The notes: generated by a model not told the origin, from the letters alone. DNA of 64,000 nucleotides from Angiostrongylus vasorum (GCA_018806985.1 JADANN010000398.1:62001-126000), one strand, 5' to 3'; counted from the first letter of the stretch, positions 44,336 through 55,896 are shown. Numbers and translations are program-made.

Positions 44336-44980
44336 TGCGTCCTATAAAAGCGATGACGACTTTTTCCTAAGAACTCCCAATAACATTGGGTAATTAGAGG
44401 ACTTACGAAGTTTGTAACGTAATAAATGTGCGGAAGAGACTTCGCTCCACCACTCAAAGAAAAAGTGAGAACTTTCCTACGATTCACTTCCTATATTTTA
44501 AGCGCATTTAATACTAAAAGTTTTGCAAAAACCCGATTTTTATTGTGGCCCAATGAGAAAAAGTTGTATGCAAGTGGTGAGGGTCTCCAGAATTTCACTT
44601 TGAGCTGAGATGTGCTTGTTGAAAGAAGTAATTGTTTTTGGGCTTGCATAAATTCGAAGTACACATCGATTCACAGGATGAGAACAGATGGAGACGTCTC
44701 AGTGGAGACCAACAGAAATCTTCTACAGAAGGATGCGTCATGAGAAGCGACAAATGTTGACGAGATGAGAAAAATTCATCGCCTTCGCCTTAAGAAGAGC
44801 ATTCGGAAACTCCCACATTTGAGGCCTTACTAGAGCTAAAATTTGGCTTTTGCATACCATCCTATTGCACGCCCTGTTAAAATGAGGAGGAGAATTGAAG
44901 GTCCATTGGAAGCCGCCCACTTTGCCGACAATGAAACCTGTGACTGAAAGCCACTATTCGATCCTACGAACAGGCGCTTC
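44336..44980. other. Unassigned; may include decayed 5' piggyBac sequence
   Basis: Sequence just before the recognisable transposase has short frames, but I could not align it to a domain. Confidence 0.3.
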
Positions 44981-44988
44981 AGCAAATG

Positions 44989-45735
44989 TACAGGCTAAGA
45001 AAGCATGTGAATACCGACGAATCCATCCTGCCGTGCAGAGGTAGATTCATCTTCCATCAGGCATTCCGCAGGAAAAGACACAAATACCAATTCACGCTAT
45101 TTAAGCTGTGAACGAGAGGTGGCTACACCTATGAAATTCTGAAATGTACTTGTAATGAACCCTTCACAACCGGGGATGTTGCATAGTATATGGCTTTGAA
45201 GTTCATATTTGATTTGCTAAATGAAGGAAAGCATTTCTACACCGACACTAGGTACACGAGCCTTTTTCTGGGTGAGAACTCACTCAGTAGAAGGTCCCAT
45301 TTTGTTGGCAGCCGTAGGAAAAACGGAAGAATTTCTCAGGCAAGTCATCCACTGGAAGCTGAATAGTGGACAGTTGGCAGTGCAGAAGAATCGGAAAAGC
45401 CTAATAGTCTTAAAATGGATAGATCAGAAGGATATTGTTATGTCGCTCATGGTTTACGACGCGTGTCGTTCCACCAACTCACCAAAAGCAGAGGTGATTG
45501 AAAGCTACAGCAAGAGAAAGCTTTTTGTGCACATTGTTAAAACTCTAGCAAGCGGTGCGTGCATTTCGGTCTGTTCACGGCTTAGACAGACATAACGTCT
45601 TTACCCACAGTTTAGGTACATGCAGCTCTGCTTTCAACCGATCACTCAGACGTGCCTGGTGGACGCATGGAAGATTTACAATGCGCACGTGTGTAAAGAC
45701 TCCCTGAATGACTTCAAGGTGGACGTTTAACGTTT
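44989..45735 (+). pseudogene. piggyBac-type transposase, decayed
   Basis: A frame with stops reads VNTDESILPCRGRFIFHQ (first catalytic Asp region), HKYQFTLFKL, GGYTYEILKC, then GKHFYTDTRYTSLFLGE (second catalytic Asp region, family GKHxxTDNxYTS). Another frame continues LNSGQLAVQKNRKSLIVLKW, DQKDIVMSLM and EVIESYSKRK, where the DYN/VD motif is altered. CLVDAWKIYNAHVCKD follows after another shift. No TTAA-bounded inverted ends were found. At least two in-frame stops and two frameshifts make it a fossil. Confidence 0.75.
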
Positions 45736-46154
45736 ACTGTGGTGTATTGGATGCGGAAGTTCTTCGATACCGTTGACTTCGCATTTCATTGAAGAGAGCG
45801 GCACCAAAGGTTCAAGCAACAGGAGATGATCCGTGGGATGTTAGTAAGCTATCAGAGAACTCTACGATCAAAAAACACGCTACAGTAGGCACCCAAAGGG
45901 TTAGAAGTAGACGCAGTCGTTGTAAAAATATTATTTCAATAGACGTCATAGTAAGGGTACATCACCCGTAAGAAATTCTACTTAAAAATTATTTATTGTA
46001 GGCAAACACTACAAGTTTCGTATAAAGGTTGCTGATGGCTGGTAAAGGGCGAAAGTTGCGTATGGAAATTGTAATTGATTTAGCGTAGGTAATAATCTCT
46101 GAATGAGTTCCACCGTAGAAAAGAATTGCAAAATGTTGTTATTAGTGTACTTCA
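45736..46154. other. No gene recognised
   Basis: Sequence downstream of the transposase fossil, with no recognised features. Confidence 0.35.
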
Positions 46155-46425
46155 TTTCATTGATAAGCTAACACGAGGTTGTAACCAAATATTTCTTTGG
46201 GATATCAACATCTTCGTCTTCCTGAGAGCCGATCTGAGTTGATGGGCCACGGTCGCTCATGCTCACAATTTTGGGTCCTGGCAATCGCAGCGAGTCGAAT
46301 CTTCTGGATGGAAGCACTGCTCCAATGGGAACCCCAATGAGAATTTTAACCCTTTTTGAATGCGTCGTTTTCTTGTTCACATTCATATTCCAATGCCGAG
46401 GTTAATAGAAAGTCGATCCTGGGAA
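46155..46425 (-). repeat. Non-coding hammerhead-type repeat, diverged
   Basis: The core position (about 46200-46230) reads GGCUCUCAGGA, GACGAAGAUGUU, with GAAAC lost. The end aacctcgtgttagcttatca is kept. The sequence following on the plus strand (46358-46420, ttccaatgccgaggttaata) is an inverted PLE-like end also found at 54600. Confidence 0.55.
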
Positions 46426-46431
46426 CTTTAA

Positions 46432-46935
46432 CCTTTTTTATTTACTGCCTACTCTTTTTAATGGCGGGGTATATTGCGAAATATAACTTCATAAAGCTGA
46501 GATATTTGCAAAACTCTGGACCGCAGGTGCCTATGGTAGGGGGACGAACGCGCTATTGTCCTTTCCGGGGAGTAACGCGTTCACCACCACACCATGTGGG
46601 TCCAGAGTTTTGCAAATATCTCAGCTTCGTTGAAGTTATATTTCGCAATATAGCCTGCCATTAAAAAGAGTAGGCAGTAAAATAAAAAAGGTTAAAATTG
46701 TGATTATAACTATAGCGTCAGCTTAACTGGGTTCAATGCCGATTTGGGCTCCCCAGATCAATCCCGTTGACGGGTGATTGCTGATGGCGCTGATCGACAG
46801 AACTAGGTGAGAGACAGGCGAAACGAAGGACACGCATGGTGTGGTGGTGAACGCGTTACTCCCCGGAAAGGACAATAGTGCGTTCGTTCCCCACCATAGG
46901 CACTTGCGGTCCAGAGTTTTGCAAATATCCCAGTG
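46432..46935 (+). repeat. Family B tandem: a palindromic unit followed by a sense copy
   Basis: 46432-46693 is almost perfectly self-complementary: tactgcctactctttttaat, ggcggggtatattgcgaaat and gagatatttgcaaaactctg face the reversed series ending at attaaaaagagtaggcagta. Then the sense copy with gcttaactgggttcaatgcc, ggcgaaacgaaggacacgca, ggtgtggtggtgaacgcgtt, gtgcgttcgttccccacc, gttttgcaaatatcccag. Confidence 0.8.
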
Positions 46936-47119
46936 AGAATATTTGGCAAGGGCCTCGTGTTAGCTTACCAGTAAAAAAAATATTGACTACGCAGACCGAG
47001 GTTAAAAAGCCCGTTTGCAAAGTACTATTTCGCTACGTGAAAACTTACCCACTACCGACTGCTTTAGGATGGATCGTCGTTGGAAGACAAATAATTATTA
47101 GTGAGCAATCTATATGGAC

Positions 47120-47330
47120 AACAACCATCTTTTTATAAAAGGGGCACTGCCGAGTGGCGTTCTTATTCGAGCAGTCTTTCACTCCAGAATACTCGATTCG
47201 ATACAACTACGAAGAACAGACATTGCGAGGACGAACGGCTGTGGACCATCTACTTGGATCAATGGCTCTTAAGCAGGCGAAGACGTCGAAACGTTAGCCG
47301 AAGAAATGTCTGGCAGCAATCTCGCGTTAA
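47120..47330 (+). repeat. Non-coding hammerhead-type repeat
   Basis: ataaaaggggcactgccgag, ttattcgagcagtctttcac, gattcgatacaactacgaag, aacggctgtggaccatctac, the ribozyme block, then cgaagaaatgtctggcagca. No coding frame. Confidence 0.65.
47263..47298 (+). ncRNA. Hammerhead-like motif, partly degenerate
   Basis: GGCU/AGCC stem I, GACGUC-type stem II, GAAAC and GUU are kept, but CUGAUGA reads CUUAAGCA. Probably inactive. Confidence 0.4.
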
Positions 47331-47436
47331 GTGACCAATGTAATGAGGTACACTGATAATTCATGTCCATGTTTAATGGAAGTCGGTTTACAATAGTATG
47401 CTATAATTATTGTCGTTGTTACTAGTTATTACCGTT

Positions 47437-47710
47437 AAAGGATAAAAATAAAGCTCTGGGCGTTGATCAATTCCCTGAGGGATGCACCATGCCTTCTGCT
47501 TCATTAAGCATCGTTTTGAGAGGATTGAATGCATGTCTGCCTTTACAATGACTCGCGGTGACCTACAGATGTTTCGAGCCAGTGCTGCTATCCTCCCAGA
47601 CAACTCCGTTACCAATTTGCCGACCTCGGAGGGATCGAAGGCCATGGGAGCTGGGATCGATTCCACGTGTGTGTTGCAGGGCGCCTCCGACCACTGCGCC
47701 ACACGCGTTC
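47437..47710 (-). repeat. Family A tRNA-derived SINE, near full length
   Basis: Tail aaaggataaaaataaag on the plus strand, gttgatcaattccctgaggg, tgctgctatcctcccagaca, and head end gaccactgcgccacacgcg. Confidence 0.85.
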
Positions 47711-48329
47711 CTCAGTTATTACCGTTAGGCTGTTTAACATTGAATATTCATATATTTATTTAATTATTCGTTTATTTATTTGCATTTGCTGTATATGAGT
47801 ATAATTTGAATTGTGTTTTTTAAGCCTAGAGAACAGCTCCTCACGAGCCACTCCTAATAATGGATTTACGTTTGTCGCTCTCTTCAGACAATACAAAAAC
47901 TGCAGTGAAAAAAACAGTGAACAAGGGAAGGGGGCTTAACACGACACAGAAGACTCTCGGGGAGTAGTGTAAATGTTAAGGGAAAAAAAAAGAAAAAAAA
48001 AGAATCTATTCCTTCTACGATTTGGCTTTTTCAGAACTGAATGACTGGAATTCCTTTTCTTTTCTGCTGCCATCCGAGCGCCGCGTGTTTCCTTCAATCA
48101 TCGTTTCCACCGACATCGTTGTTTTTATGAAGTTTCTATAGGCCTTAGTAGTCCTCCTCAAGAATATATACATTTTTCAGTACTCAATTTAGACATTTTT
48201 AATGAACTTGTCATTATCGAAAGGACGAAGGTTTCCTCTAAAAACTTAGGAGTAGAAAAACAAGGTGAAGGTTACTCACGAAATGAGTTATGAAGAGATG
48301 GAAGTTGAACGAAGTGTAAGAAGAAGCTT
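47711..48329. other. No gene recognised
   Basis: Starts AT-rich (tatttatttaattattcgt), has an A/G-rich run at 47982-48003, and is otherwise unassigned. Confidence 0.35.
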
Positions 48330-48537
48330 GAAAAACGTCGTCACTAGGGCTATGAAAAACGTCGTCACTAGGGCTATGAAAAACGTCGTCACTAGGGCTA
48401 TGAAAAAACGTCGTCACTAGGGCTATGAAAAAACGTCGTCACTAGGGCTATGAAAAACGTCGTCGCTAGGGCTATGAAAAACGTCGTCGCTAGGGCTATG
48501 AAAAACATCGTCACTAGGGTTATAAAAAACGTCACTG
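48330..48537. repeat. 24-bp minisatellite, about eight units
   Basis: Unit gaaaaacgtcgtcactaggg+ctat, repeated 8 times. Two units have one extra A (25 bp). Variants (gtcgtcg, catcgtc, gggttat) accumulate to the right. On the minus strand the 24-bp units read SPSDDVFH repeatedly, but the 25-bp units break that frame. No spacer diversity, so this is not a CRISPR array. Confidence 0.9.
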
Positions 48538-49365
48538 TGACTACTTCCTCTTCTTGAGTTGTATTTTAAACCTTTTACCATGTACAAAAAGCGAACATAC
48601 TCGTTGGATTTTAATGCAAGCCGCTTGCTAGTTTTTAATCGCAACAGTGATATGTCTAGGTAAAAAAAACCAACAAATCTTAAATAACAACAACCCATTG
48701 CTTAAAAGTCGTAACGGACATCGTGTAAACTAACCAGCGCTCAGATGGTTAAATATTGTTTGAAACTAGTTTCTAAATATAACCACAGCTGATGAGCGTG
48801 GGAAAATCGTCAGAATGACGCAATGACCAGTGACGAAATGAATGTTCGATTAGGGGTGGTCCTAACTTAGCGGACAAATCCACTTTGAAGTTGAAGCATT
48901 GCAAAAAACGAAAATCTGCGGGACAAGTTAAAAGCGATAGATGTTGATGTCTGGAGTCTCTGATGGCTAATACTGAGGGAATCTGACAGCATTCGAAGTG
49001 GAAGGATGACATGTGATGGCGGTTAGACTGACAATTCTTTTGCAAATTCTCTCCTTCTAGGCTGTGCTTTCTTCAATCCATGCATTGTTCTCCTTTATAA
49101 AGCAGAGGTTCAGCCAATGGTGAGGTGATTTAGGTTGAGTACGACTCTGACGTTTCATTCAGTAAGGCCAGTTAAGTGAAAGGCCTAGGATTGCGCAGAT
49201 ACCTCGTCACGCAAAAGGTTTTATACAAAAACTATGACCCTTTTCATTTTGCACAATCCAGTGCACTTCGCTTCGCAGAAAGTTATGAATGAGGAGGCTT
49301 TGTTGATAACGAGTAGTATTCCCCTAACATTACAGTTTCCTTTTATGGTGCTCCACAAACTCTTT
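48538..49365. other. No gene recognised
   Basis: No supported exon and no clear repeat. Confidence 0.35.
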
Positions 49366-49487
49366 AGAATAGCGCAGTGGTGTCCTGCGTGCCCTGCAGC
49401 ACACGCATGGCCGTTAGTCCGATCTTACGCACCGAAAAAAAACCAAGTCGTCCATCCCTTCGATGTCAGCAAATTGGTACACAAATA
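49366..49487 (+). repeat. Family A SINE, 5' fragment
   Basis: agcgcagtggtgtcctgcgt, gccctgcagcacacgcatgg, tccatcccttcgatgtcagc and aaattggtaca. The rest of the body is absent. Confidence 0.6.
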
Positions 49488-49859
49488 AACATTAAAAAAA
49501 TGTAAACGAAAATGTAGGTAAAGAAATTCCAAAAATTGTTCTTCAAACAAAAGTTACAATATGAGCGAACAGTGGATAATAGTAGCAGTCATGAATAAGA
49601 TTGGCTGAATGAATATTTCTGTGCGCTAAAACAGCAACACTTGTAATCATGAAACAAAGAACACCAAGTTGAACTCCACCAGTGATCAGAATAGGATGTA
49701 CACCTATTCGGAGTGAGGCCGTTGTGGCAACCAGTGTGGAGGATGTACCCAGCTACCGAAGCGACTACTTCCATCTTCAACGCATCTTCACCGATTTGAG
49801 TGAAGACCAACTCCGACTTAATCGGTTGCGCCTTTATATGCGATGCTTAGGATAGAGGA

Positions 49860-50112
49860 TTAGGAAGCATTTGGCGCTGAAAAATTCCTTGTGGATGCGT
49901 CACGCAATCGTAGCCTTACAGTCTGAACAAGTTCACATCTGGCGTACACAATGATTTGCGAGTATCTCTGATGTGCTCAGTCAATGATTTTATCCTTCTA
50001 GACTTGTCTAAGATCATATTTCAAACCTCAGAGATATGGAAAGATTCATTGCCATTATCTCAGGGTATAGAATCGAACTAATGACTATCTTTTTGTTAAA
50101 GCACGCCCCACT
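49860..50112 (-). repeat. Family A SINE, diverged
   Basis: aggattaggaagcatttggc, ttccttgtggatgcgtcacg, cttctagacttgtctaagat and tatagaatcgaactaatgac in family order. Confidence 0.5.
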
Positions 50113-51908
50113 ACAGCTCGAACCCAGTTATTCTATACATAAGATACACGATAAGAAAACTCTTTTCTCATCAGACGATTATTCAACTTCGCTAGAAGGG
50201 GAGATCTCTTGAAGCCATAGCTTGCATAAACTGTTGCTTACTGTAGCTTGGTGGATCCTTAATAACATGATCGAGTTTCAAATCCACTTCATTGTTCCTT
50301 ACTAATAATCTGGCTTTTCCCACCTTTTTCACTGTCTTATCAACTTTAATCTGAGCTAATTTAGGAATATCCTATTGTCCCAATATCCTATTTAGGAAAA
50401 CAATTGGTCACAATTATCATCATCAACTAGGAAACCGATCTGTTTTTTTGAGGCACATAAGAAATAAACAGAACTATTTCACCTGGAATACATGAAAACT
50501 CCATGGATCGTGATCCGATTAGGTGATCACAGGGGTGCCCGGAGGCCCTGAGACGGTTTCACTTAGACTTTTATTCCACCTAGTTAACTAATTTGTTCCC
50601 TGAAGTAACATATAATTAGAAGCACTGAACATCCCAGAAACTAAGAGGCTGAGCTTTATTCGGTGGCAGATCTCGTACTTTAGTAAGATTTATGAAGCTG
50701 GTATGATCGTCGATACGCTGAAACACAACTACCAGTGAGAAGAGTAACGTCATGTGTTCCCGCCGAAAAAAGGTAGACAATCTCCCATAGGATGTTTTGT
50801 GATAGTTCATCAATGGTTCAAATCAGTGCTTATCCTTCTACTCAAGTCATTTATGTCATCATTTTTATGACTCCAGAGGAATGGAAAGCATCGTTTGCTC
50901 TTAGCCTAGGATCGAACCAAGAACGGCGTGTGTATCTCAGAGCACTTCTAACACTGCACTGCGAACGCTTCATTCAAAATACAAAGGTTGTGAAACGTGA
51001 TAAAAGAAAGATAAAAGTGGAAGATGAAATATACCGATTGCTTAAAAGATCGAGGCAATGAGCTAACTGCTTGCACCGTACTAGGACACTTGCAACTTCC
51101 ACCTTAATCTTCCTTGTTCATCGAGGAGGAAAAACTGATGGTTTAACTACAGTTCAACAGCTAAATTTTCAATTTTCTTTTTTTGCCTTTTTAGTTGCTT
51201 CTAACCACTTTATTCCTCACAGTTGAGGCTGCTGGCCGTCTTTCCATTTACGATGCTGAAAATGAAAGCGGCTGTCATATCTTGACCGTGGATCTTTTTC
51301 CAGAAGTGGGGCAAAGATTTATCGAGCAGATTCGTTAGTTTGCCATGGTCTTGCTGATGACTCCAGCCATTCGAAGGTATGTTAATCGACTTGTTCTGAG
51401 CGAATTCTTCCCTTAGCCCTAATCTTTCGTTGATACCGAACTCCTCGCAAAGTTGTGACATTCCCTTTATTAAGACGTAACGCCTAAAGCTTTACGTAGC
51501 AAATGCATTGTGATCAATGCATATCTGGCATTGAACATTAAATATTTTCCAAAAAGCCTATTAAGAACGGTTAGGATATTACAAACCAGAAGATCCATCG
51601 ATAAATAGCTGTAAAATCGCTAAATAATTTGAAAGAGTCAGTCTACATTTTTTTCTGTGGTTCAAGGAGAAATCAATGGTTCAGCTTCTTAGAGAAATTA
51701 AGCCTTTTTTCTTTTTCAATTATCTCCTCGATTACTGGTGAGGTCCACCCACAATCTGTTTTATTTGGAAACCAATTACTCATTTCTCAACGAACGACGT
51801 TTCCTAAAGAAATGGAACCTGACACCGATATTTGAAAGACTCAGCTTTTTCCCACAAAGTCAAAGTTTACGAGAAAATCATTCAGACTTCCTACTTGCAA
51901 ATTACTTG
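50113..51908. other. No gene recognised (1.8 kb)
   Basis: Possible old SINE traces near 50830-50935 (tatccttctactcaag, agaggaatggaaagcatcg). A minus-strand 83-codon frame at 51210-51461 (MSQLCEEFGINERLG, HFWKKIHGQDMTAAF) ends with an overlapping AATAAA. I do not recognise it and leave it uncalled. Confidence 0.3.
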
Positions 51909-52197
51909 GACGCGTGCGGCTCAGTGTTCGGAGGCGCTCTGAAACACATACGTGGAATCGATTCCAGCGCTCATGGCCCACCAAGCCTTCCATTACTCCG
52001 GAGTCGGCAAATTGGTACCAGAATTGTCTGGGAGGATAGCAGCAATGGCTCGATATATCGGCAGGCCACCGCGGGGCATTGTGAAGGCCAGATATGCATT
52101 CAATCACCTCCAACGGTACTTAATGAAGTAGAATGCATGGCGCATCCCTCAGGGATTGATGAAAGACGACAGCTTTATGCTTTTTATCCTTTATTTA
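51909..52197 (+). repeat. Family A tRNA-derived SINE, near full length
   Basis: gacgcgtgcggctcagtgtt at the head, ggaatcgattccagcgctc, gaattgtctgggaggatagc, gattgatgaaagacgacagc at the end, and a ttatgctttttatccttta tail. Confidence 0.8.
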
Positions 52198-52661
52198 ATA
52201 TTCCTAAAACGAGCAGAGAAATAACATTCCTGTTAAAGAAATAAGGTAGTTGGTAAATACAAAAAATTCGGAAGCTTTCAAGACTCACACAAGAGAAGGA
52301 ACTGAGTGTGGGAATGTTTTTCGCTTAAGTGGTATAAATAATGCCTTAAAGTTTCTTTGAATAAAAAAGACTTTCAATGACCCTTTCGTAACAAAGCCGA
52401 CTCTTTTTTCAGTGCCGTTTTCTACGTGGGATCGACATTGTTTTGTTCCCTTTTGGGAAAGATCGTCGTCACTAGATTCTTCTTCGACTACCCCCATTGT
52501 TATTCTTATGCTACAAATGGCCACCACACTATTCATCATCGAACTTCTAAGGTAAAACACTTTTGATTCTATATTATATGTGGAAATTGGTCCACGTAAC
52601 CCTAAGAAATAGATCATGGTCGATACTGCGTTCGATATTACCTGCGCATAGGACTAACAAA

Positions 52662-52843
52662 GCTCACCATTCTCCGGTGTTAGAAAGTGGGTACCAAACT
52701 TGTCTGGGAGAATAAAAAAAATACATCGGTAGGCTACCTCAAACCATTGTATAGGCCAGATATGCATTCATTAACCATTATGATGCTTAGTCTGTAAGAC
52801 GCATTCCTCAAGGATTGATCAGTACCGAATCCCTTATCCTTTC
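52662..52843 (+). repeat. Family A SINE, 5'-truncated
   Basis: Starts inside the body (ttctccggtgttagaaagtg) and continues with aaacttgtctgggagaataa, ccagatatgcattcat and gattgatcagtaccgaatcc to a ttatcctttctcg tail. Confidence 0.7.
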
Positions 52844-53039
52844 TCGTTTACGTGTTCTCTGAAAATTTGTATGATGAGAAATGTTTTACCTTCAGTAAAG
52901 TCTTGCCGTTCGTTAATAAACGAATTCAGTATTGTAATGCAAAGTATGAGAGACTGAATACCCATCGAAAGGAATCCTTGTGAAATGCGTCAATATCGAT
53001 GATACCAAGAATGTTTTATTAGTAGCTTTCCTTACTCGA

Positions 53040-53350
53040 CCCGTCTATCACACCTGCTGTGCGCATCCCAGCACTTCCTGTATTCGATGCGTTTCCTCGC
53101 ATACTTCATCCACGAAGGCCTTCCAACTTTTACGTGTGGCTTTCGTTGGCGCTTGACGATTTATATTTAGTGTCGTAGAATACTGGTCTAGTCGATTCTC
53201 CCTGGAGTCCTGAGAGAGCCAAGCTAAAACTTTCCTACTTAGACTACAGAGAGTAAACTTTAGCCAAAAAACTTTGGTACCGATTTTCCAAGTCCGAAAG
53301 GATGAGAGGCTTGGTAAGGTGCCCTGAGGAGTTGCGAAGCTATGAATGGG
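53040..53350 (-). repeat. Family D SINE-like repeat, clear copy
   Basis: cacacctgctgtgcgcatcc, cgcatacttcatccacgaag, tggctttcgttggcgcttga, tgtcgtagaatactggtcta, ctccctggagtcctgagaga, actttggtaccgattttcca, aggatgagaggcttggtaag. Confidence 0.65.
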
Positions 53351-53520
53351 ATACACGAGGTAATTAAGAAACTTTTATTCCGCTAACGTTTCGATGTCTT
53401 CGTCTTACTAAAAGCCAATAGTTCGAACCGGTGTCCACAGTACTTTGTACTGAGAAAGAGGAAGGCGTCAAAACGCAAACAGAATAAAAGTTTCATAACA
53501 ACCTCATGTAAGGTGAACAA
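53351..53520. repeat. Two head-to-head fragments of the hammerhead-type repeat
   Basis: The minus fragment has a degenerate core at 53381-53416 (GACGAAGACAUC, GAAAC, GUU kept; CUGAUGA lost). The plus fragment (about 53430-53515) has aggaaggcgtcaaaacgc and ends acaacctcatgtaaggtga. Confidence 0.5.
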
Positions 53521-54299
53521 TTTAAACACATGATGATTAGTCGTACCAAGGTTAAGAGAAAGTCATTTTTTTGAAATATTCATTTCTAATACCTTTTCGT
53601 CGGTGCGTTTTTTCTCTTAGAAGTCTTTTTCGAAGCTTTATGAAGTAAATTTCTAACTGCTCCTTCATGTTATCTATGTGTTGAAGGTCGGTGAGATTCC
53701 ACACCTTTCAATGTTCGATTAAGTATTAAAGAGTAGACGGACTTATGTAGAAGTCAGTGTTGGTCAGGATTACTGTGAAATTGCTACAGCACAGCTACCC
53801 TAGGTACCCTATTCCCATTAATTCTAAGGCTATCGTGTTCTATTCAGCTTTGTTATCTCTGTTATTCTTTAATTATTTCTGATTTACTCAACAAATGAGG
53901 CATTTTTTCTAACTATAGAGATACCCATGGGAAAGCAAGTGTATCAACAAAAAAAACCGGAAGTTCTCAAGCGAAATCTTCCCGATGGACCAGACACCGA
54001 TTTTCTAGCCTGCAATTCAAGCACGAGAGAGCTTCTTTGTAGAGAAATACTATTGCTCAACACTAAGAAACGTTTCCATCGATCAGCATTTTTTACCCGT
54101 AAAAACGAATTCAGTTTGGCGTGAAACAGTAAAACATAGGAAATATTAGGTGAAAATGGTCCAGAAATGAACTTGCCGACCTATCAAGTAATAATTCACA
54201 ATAAATAAAAAAATCTCTCCGAGCCTTCCCAGAAAATTCCATCAGTCCAGTTGGTATTTTTTTATAATGTATTAATTATAATTTATTTTATATAATATA
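53521..54299. other. No gene recognised
   Basis: AT-rich. The ORF at 53927-54124 has no recognisable features. Confidence 0.35.
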
Positions 54300-54545
54300 G
54301 ATTATAACTGCAGCCTCAGCTTAACTGGGTTCGTTGCCGATTTGGGCCCCTCAGATCAATCTCGCTGATGGGTGATTGCTGATGACAAAAGAACAATAGA
54401 ACTAGCTGAGAGACAGGCGAAACGAAGGACCCGCATGATGTGGTGGTGAGCGCGCTACTCCCCGGAAAGGACAATAGCGCGTTCGTTCCCCACCGTAGAC
54501 ACCTGCGGTCCGGAGTTTTACAAATATCTCAGCATCATTAAAGTC
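54300..54545 (+). repeat. Family B repeat, young subfamily
   Basis: Nearly the same as the inserted copy at 8458-8705: gcagcctcagcttaactggg, gctgagagacaggcgaaacg, tggtggtgagcgcgctactc, gcgcgttcgttccccacc, gcggtccggagttttacaaa. Confidence 0.8.
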
Positions 54546-54594
54546 CAGTTGGCAGTTTATCGGCAACAAAGTTGCGAAATACTCAAAACTTTCC

Positions 54595-54930
54595 CACAAT
54601 CGACATTCTATTAACCTCGACATTGGAATATGAATGTGTCGTTTTCTTGTTCAGCAATCGCGGAGTTGTTAAACAGCATACATTTACTTCCATAGAAAAA
54701 ACACAATACAATACAACAGCAGCTGACGTCTCGGCAGTATCGCCTTCTTCAGAGTCTGAAAGGGTATACTGATCAAACGCTTCAATAACACGAAAAAGAC
54801 GAAAAACTCTATGGGAATTCCATGATCAACAGCTTCTCGAAAAACTCACTGCTTTTCTCTTGACATCCAATGAGGAAGACTAGAGCAGCTGACTGTAGTT
54901 GCTGAACAAGAAAACGACGCATTCAAAACG
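54595..54930 (-). repeat. PLE-like terminal unit with paired ends and degenerate ribozyme
   Basis: Left gaatgtgtcgttttcttgtt+cagcaa (about 54630-54656) is the reverse complement of ttgctgaacaagaaaacgac+gcattc (about 54899-54924). Between them on the minus strand is a hammerhead block (54721-54756): CUGAAGA, GGCG...GCC, GAGAC in place of GAAAC, GUC, AGCU. The G for A in GAAAC should prevent cleavage. Confidence 0.5.
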
Positions 54931-54942
54931 TTCATAAATAGT

Positions 54943-55266
54943 AAAAGAATAAAGCTCTCGGCATTGATCAATCGCCATGCATTCGACTTCATTAAGCATA
55001 TTGGAGGTGAATGAATGCATATCTGGCCTCACTACAACCAGCTATTCTAATCCTCCTTATTGTAAGTCACGAAAAAAAGTGGTGAGTTTTTCGAGAAGAC
55101 TCGCGGTGGCCTACCGATGTACCGAGCCAGTGCTGCTATCCTTCCAGACAAGTCTGGTTCCAATTTGCCGACCCCGGAGAGATGGAAGGCTAAGTGAGCC
55201 AGTGGAGGCGAGATCGATCCCATGTGTGCATTGCAGGACGCGTCCGATCACTGCGCCACACGCGCC
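54943..55266 (-). repeat. Family A SINE with a roughly 65-bp internal insert
   Basis: Body words on both sides (ggtgaatgaatgcatatctg / actcgcggtggcctaccgat) are separated by unrelated sequence at about 55033-55101, part of which (gagtttttcgagaag) is the reverse complement of a site at 54831. The head ends gatcactgcgccacacgcgcc. Confidence 0.75.
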
Positions 55267-55603
55267 TTTGGTAGTTGTCGGTGATGACTATTTCGATATT
55301 TTTTGAATGACCGAATCGTTTCTTGAAGACTTACCCTACGGTTTCCATAGAAAGTGCTGTGGAGATAAATTAAATTGGATGGGGAAACAATTACTATTTC
55401 GTTCAAAAAATCGCTAGCGGTAAGGGGAAACATCCTTCCTTCTAATAATGAGATCGTCTCCATGGTACGTTTTTCATAGAGAATGCTTCGGCTTTGTATT
55501 AAATATGACTCAAACTCAATCATTTTTTTTCCTTGAGAAATTAACCAGAATGAGCACAAACTTCTTAAGATATGATAATGCGATCGCCTTCTTGGATTAA
55601 AGT

Positions 55604-55896
55604 CAAAAGGATAAAGAAGGATAAAGCTCTCGGCGTTAGCCAATCCATGAGGGATGCACGATACACTCGGCTTCAATAACTGTCGTTAGAGGTGACTGAA
55701 GACATATCTGGCCTGTACAATAGGCGGCGGTGGCCTAGCGATGTATCACGTCAGCGCTGCTATACTCCGAGACAGATGTGCTACCAATTTGCCAAGCCCG
55801 GAGGGATGGAAGGTCTGGTGAGTCAGGAGAGAGGGATCGAAGAGTCGGCCACATGTGTACTGTTGAGCACATGTAACCACCGCGCTGCACGTGCCC
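55604..55896 (-). repeat. Family A SINE, near full length
   Basis: Tail aaaaggataaagaaggataaag (two AAGGATA units), body cgttagccaatccatgaggg, and head end aaccaccgcgctgcacgtgccc. Confidence 0.7.

Noticed and set aside
48330..48537. Possible CRISPR array
   Set aside because: Units are contiguous without unique spacers, and the context is eukaryotic, so it is a minisatellite.
51210..51461. Minus-strand 83-codon ORF with AATAAA at its stop
   Set aside because: Looks protein-like but I recognise no family and see no acceptor or promoter; not enough to call.
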